This document shows positions 13,086 through 15,186 of a stretch of DNA of 15,186 bases, one piece after another. The stretch lies in assembly GCA_023256115.1 (NCBI GenBank), contig JAGDWU010000078.1, positions 1,639-16,824 on the forward strand, given 5' to 3'. The DNA is from Candidatus Aenigmatarchaeota archaeon. GTDB lineage: Archaea; Aenigmatarchaeota; Aenigmatarchaeia; CG10238-14; SpSt-28. Each line of letters opens with the position of its first letter. The stretch's first letter is position 1. The notes under the pieces are model-generated. The model saw only the letters and a list, made by a program, of their open reading frames with translations. It did not search any database and was not told where the DNA came from. Position numbers and translations under genes: made by a program.

Positions 13086-14375
13086 TTAAATCTTCAAACC
13101 TTTTCTTTTTAATCCTTTTTTAATTCTTTCAACTTCCATTATTTCTCTTAATTTTTTAGCTATTTCTTTTTCTTTTTCAATTTCAGCCTTTAAACTTATT
13201 AAAGCAGTTAAATAATTACTAAAAATTTCAAAAGGTGATTCATGCCCTCTAAAATAATTATGAACAGCACCATCTGGATAACCTTTTAAAGATAAATAAT
13301 AAAGTAAATCACTTTGAGTTAAATATTTGTATAATTTCTTTAATTTTTCATTTTCATTTTCTTTTAAATCCTCTTTAAGTTCTTTTAATAAGTTAAATAT
13401 TTTAAATTGCAATTCATTACCTAACCAAGCACTAACATCTTTGCTAACATCAGCCCAAGAAATTGTTGAAAATTCGAATACATCAAATTCTGCTATTGGC
13501 TCAATTTTATCTATAACATCTTTAAAATTTACAAATTTTAAATGTTCATATTTTAGAATTTCATAAGGCAAAGCTTTTAAAAACCAAAATATTCCACTCT
13601 CTTCCCAATAATGTTCGCCAAATGTTTCAAAGTCAATATAAATATTAATAATTTTTCCAGGAGTTGCAGCCAGCCAAGCAGCATATTTATCAGCTGTTAA
13701 CGGCCATTCGCTCCAATCTCTAGAGCCAAATCTAAATGCTATATCATCGCTTAATCTATAATTTCTCAAAAATATTTTTATTCTTTTGTTAAATGGTTTA
13801 TCATTTTCTCCAAATGATATTCTAGTATAAACAAAATTTGGACTTCTCCATTGTAAAATTCTTTCTGCACCTTCTGTTACTATTGCTTCAAATCCTAAAT
13901 TTTCAACTTCTTTTGCAATTATGTTATTAAAAATCATTTCTGTATTAACAAATGTTTTAGGTTCTTTTTTGGATAAGCTTCTTATCAAATTTTTGCTTTC
14001 AATTACTTGTTCAATAAATTCTTCTTTATCTTCAAATAGACTTACAAGAGAATGATAATATGTTTCGGCTAAAACTTCAACTTGTTTATGTTGCATTATT
14101 TGAACAAAAATTTCAAATGTATCTTTATCATACATTTCTGCTTGCTCTATTACAGTTCCGCTAAAACTAAAATTTACTTTAAATTCTTTGTATTTATCTA
14201 AAAGTTCTAGAATTATACTACCAGCTTTTTTATAACACTTATTTGCAACCCTTAAAAAAATTTCCTTATTTTTTTGATCATCAAAAAAATTGGAAAAGTC
14301 TGGAGAATTTAAAGGTATATTCTTTTTTAGTCTAAATGGTTGATGTACTTCAAAAGAAAGAGTTATATAAGTCAT
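13086..14375 (-). CDS. GH57-family glycosidase, alpha-amylase/glucanotransferase type
   Basis: A 429-residue cytoplasmic enzyme (no signal peptide) of glycoside hydrolase family 57, acting on alpha-glucans such as glycogen or maltodextrin. The (beta/alpha)7-barrel signatures are visible: HQPFR at residues 11-15, the nucleophile region TFVNTEMIF with Glu146, and IYIDFETFGEH with the acid/base Asp248. WSEWPLTADKYAAWLAA lies at about 221-237 and the C-terminal helical part includes AVHNYFRGHESPFE near residue 375. Length and motifs resemble the archaeal GH57 group typified by Methanocaldococcus alpha-amylase homologues; whether it hydrolyses or transfers is not clear. It is divergent from the partial gene at 14421, which may be a debranching enzyme, suggesting a glycogen-use pair. 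Its 3' end converges on lysS. Confidence 0.93.
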   Translation of the reverse strand: MTYITLSFEVHQPFRLKKNIPLNSPDFSNFFDDQKNKEIFLRVANKCYKKAGSIILELLDKYKEFKVNFSFSGTVIEQAEMYDKDTFEIFVQIMQHKQVEVLAETYYHSLVSLFEDKEEFIEQVIESKNLIRSLSKKEPKTFVNTEMIFNNIIAKEVENLGFEAIVTEGAERILQWRSPNFVYTRISFGENDKPFNKRIKIFLRNYRLSDDIAFRFGSRDWSEWPLTADKYAAWLAATPGKIINIYIDFETFGEHYWEESGIFWFLKALPYEILKYEHLKFVNFKDVIDKIEPIAEFDVFEFSTISWADVSKDVSAWLGNELQFKIFNLLKELKEDLKENENEKLKKLYKYLTQSDLLYYLSLKGYPDGAVHNYFRGHESPFEIFSNYLTALISLKAEIEKEKEIAKKLREIMEVERIKKGLKRKGLKI

Positions 14376-14420
14376 AAAATAATATATCTTCTTTAATAAG
14401 TTTCCACACTTAAATCTTTT
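14376..14420. promoter_or_regulatory. Divergent promoter between the GH57 gene and the partial glucan gene
   Basis: This 45-bp gap holds the starts of two divergent genes. The element CTTTAATAAG (14391-14400) reads as CTTATTAAAG on the other strand. It is centred about 25 bp upstream of the ATG at 14421 and about 21 bp upstream of the GH57 ATG at 14375, so a single box A-like site could drive both. A further AT run (14376-14387) is too close to the GH57 start to be its TATA box. A shared site would coordinate the two genes; no regulator site can be identified. Confidence 0.45.
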
Positions 14421-15186
14421 ATGATAGTATTAGAAAAAAATTTTGATAGACCTTACTTTTTGAAAAGTGGTAATTGTTTTTTTTCGAGATTTGCAAATAC
14501 TATGTTCAAAGAAGAATGGAACGGATTATGGATGAAAAATTTTAAATTTATTGATTATTTTGCATTTAAAATAAACAACGAATGGTTATCTTGGGAAAAT
14601 ATTGAGAAATTTGTTTTTGAAGAAAAAATAGCTAAAAGTTATTTTAAATTAAAAGATCAAAAAGTAATTGAAAAAATATATTTGATTCAAAACACTCTTT
14701 TTATTGAAGTATTTTGTGAAAAAGAAAGTGAAATTTTAATAGAAATAGGAATAAATTTTAGACATTTTAATGAAAATAAAGAAAAAGAATATAAAATAAA
14801 AAATGATGATAAAGTTATTGTAAGTTATAATGAAAAATTTTTGTGTTTAACTTCTGAACCAATTGGAAATATTACAAATTATTTTTATAAAGAGCATTAT
14901 CCATCTCAAAAAAGATTTAAAATATTTGTGGTTTGGTATAAAGTAAATTCAAATCAAGCAAAATTTAAAATTTCTGTTGGAAGCGAAATAGAAGCATTAT
15001 TCCCAAGCGAAAAAGAAGAAGAGAAAACTTATTTTGAATTTTATTGCGATGATAATAAAATTACAGAGCTAGCAAAAATATCAATAGAAAATATTAAGTT
15101 TTTAATTTTTGATTCTGAATTTTTTTCTGGTTTACCATATTCACCGTTTTTCGAACCAAAAAAATTTTTGAAATCTATAGATGGAA
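14421..15186 (+). CDS. N-terminal 255 residues of a probable glycogen-debranching-like protein (truncated by window end)
   Basis: An open frame from the ATG at 14421 to the window end, with no stop. It starts MIVLEKNFDRPYFLKSGNCF and includes FANTMFKEEWNGLWMKNFKF and IDYFAFKINNEWLSWEN. This layout (FxN...GLW...KxxDYFxxKxxxEWL) resembles the N-terminal beta-rich domain of archaeal/bacterial amylo-alpha-1,6-glucosidases. The long middle part is mostly beta-strand-like and Phe/Lys-rich. The visible end, FFSGLPYSPFFEPKKFLK at about 234-251, resembles the approach to the catalytic (alpha/alpha)6-barrel, but the catalytic acids are beyond the window. The assignment is tentative and rests on weak similarity plus divergence from a GH57 gene. 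An alternative is another glucan-binding or glucoamylase-like protein. Confidence 0.6.
   Translation, partial: MIVLEKNFDRPYFLKSGNCFFSRFANTMFKEEWNGLWMKNFKFIDYFAFKINNEWLSWENIEKFVFEEKIAKSYFKLKDQKVIEKIYLIQNTLFIEVFCEKESEILIEIGINFRHFNENKEKEYKIKNDDKVIVSYNEKFLCLTSEPIGNITNYFYKEHYPSQKRFKIFVVWYKVNSNQAKFKISVGSEIEALFPSEKEEEKTYFEFYCDDNKITELAKISIENIKFLIFDSEFFSGLPYSPFFEPKKFLKSIDG

Noticed and set aside
13079..13100. Small inverted repeat AAGAT-TAA-ATCTT between the convergent lysS and GH57 genes, considered as a terminator
   Set aside because: Arms are only five base pairs of weak pairing with a three-base loop and no following T run; too weak to call in DNA this AT-rich.
1..15186. tRNA genes, CRISPR arrays, insertion sequences, toxin-antitoxin or phage genes
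   Set aside because: I saw no T-loop/acceptor pairs, no regularly spaced repeats, no transposase or integrase motifs, and nearly all bases are covered by housekeeping genes.

Overview
The window is AT-rich (roughly a quarter G+C by eye), tightly packed archaeal chromosome. The archaeal markers are a replication factor C large/small subunit pair, archaeal/eukaryal-type ribosomal proteins (S11, S13, S4, L11, L1, L10/P0, L12/P1), Spt5, a Sec61-gamma-like SecE, a type II (archaeal) glyceraldehyde-3-phosphate dehydrogenase and a GH57 glycosidase. The 5S rRNA gene is about 60% G+C against this background, which suggests a thermophile. Very short intergenic gaps, many ATGA start/stop overlaps, no visible Shine-Dalgarno sequences and a scattered ribosomal-protein layout point to a small-genome DPANN archaeon. 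A nanoarchaeote of the Nanobsidianus/Nanopusillus kind is my best guess; this is inference and no database was searched.

Layout. (1) 1-1832: minus-strand genes for the N-terminus of the clamp-loader large subunit (cut by the window edge), the clamp-loader small subunit and S11. A plus-strand 5S rRNA gene sits between rfcS and rps11. (2) 1859-3509: S13, S4 and an FKBP-type prolyl isomerase, overlapping or nearly so, diverging from rps11 across only 26 bp. (3) 3531-8219: a conserved archaeal string ftsZ-secE-spt5-rpl11-(small membrane ORF)-rpl1-rpl10-rpl12, ending in an HD-domain phosphohydrolase. (4) 8265-13078: gap-pgk, then a PflX-like radical SAM protein and a class II lysyl-tRNA synthetase. 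(5) 13086-15186: a minus-strand GH57 alpha-amylase-like gene divergent from a plus-strand gene truncated by the window end, whose start resembles the N-terminal domain of archaeal glycogen-debranching enzymes.

How the genes work together. Regions 1-3 are information-processing and division genes: clamp loading, the ribosome (including the L10/L12 stalk and its L11/L1 neighbours), the translocon subunit SecE, elongation factor Spt5 and FtsZ. Regions 4-5 suggest carbohydrate metabolism. GH57 plus a possible debrancher could mobilise an alpha-glucan store, and phosphorylating GAPDH plus PGK would give one ATP-forming step in glycolysis or run in reverse in gluconeogenesis.

I found no CRISPR array, insertion sequence, phage gene, tRNA or clear defence module. 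There is no gene-free stretch over 300 bp. The less ordinary points are the antisense-nested 5S gene, miniature divergent promoters, a stalk protein L10 without its acidic tail, an L11 with a rewritten proline/glycine motif, an uncharacterised membrane ORF inside the L11-L1 operon, and HD and radical SAM genes embedded in housekeeping operons.
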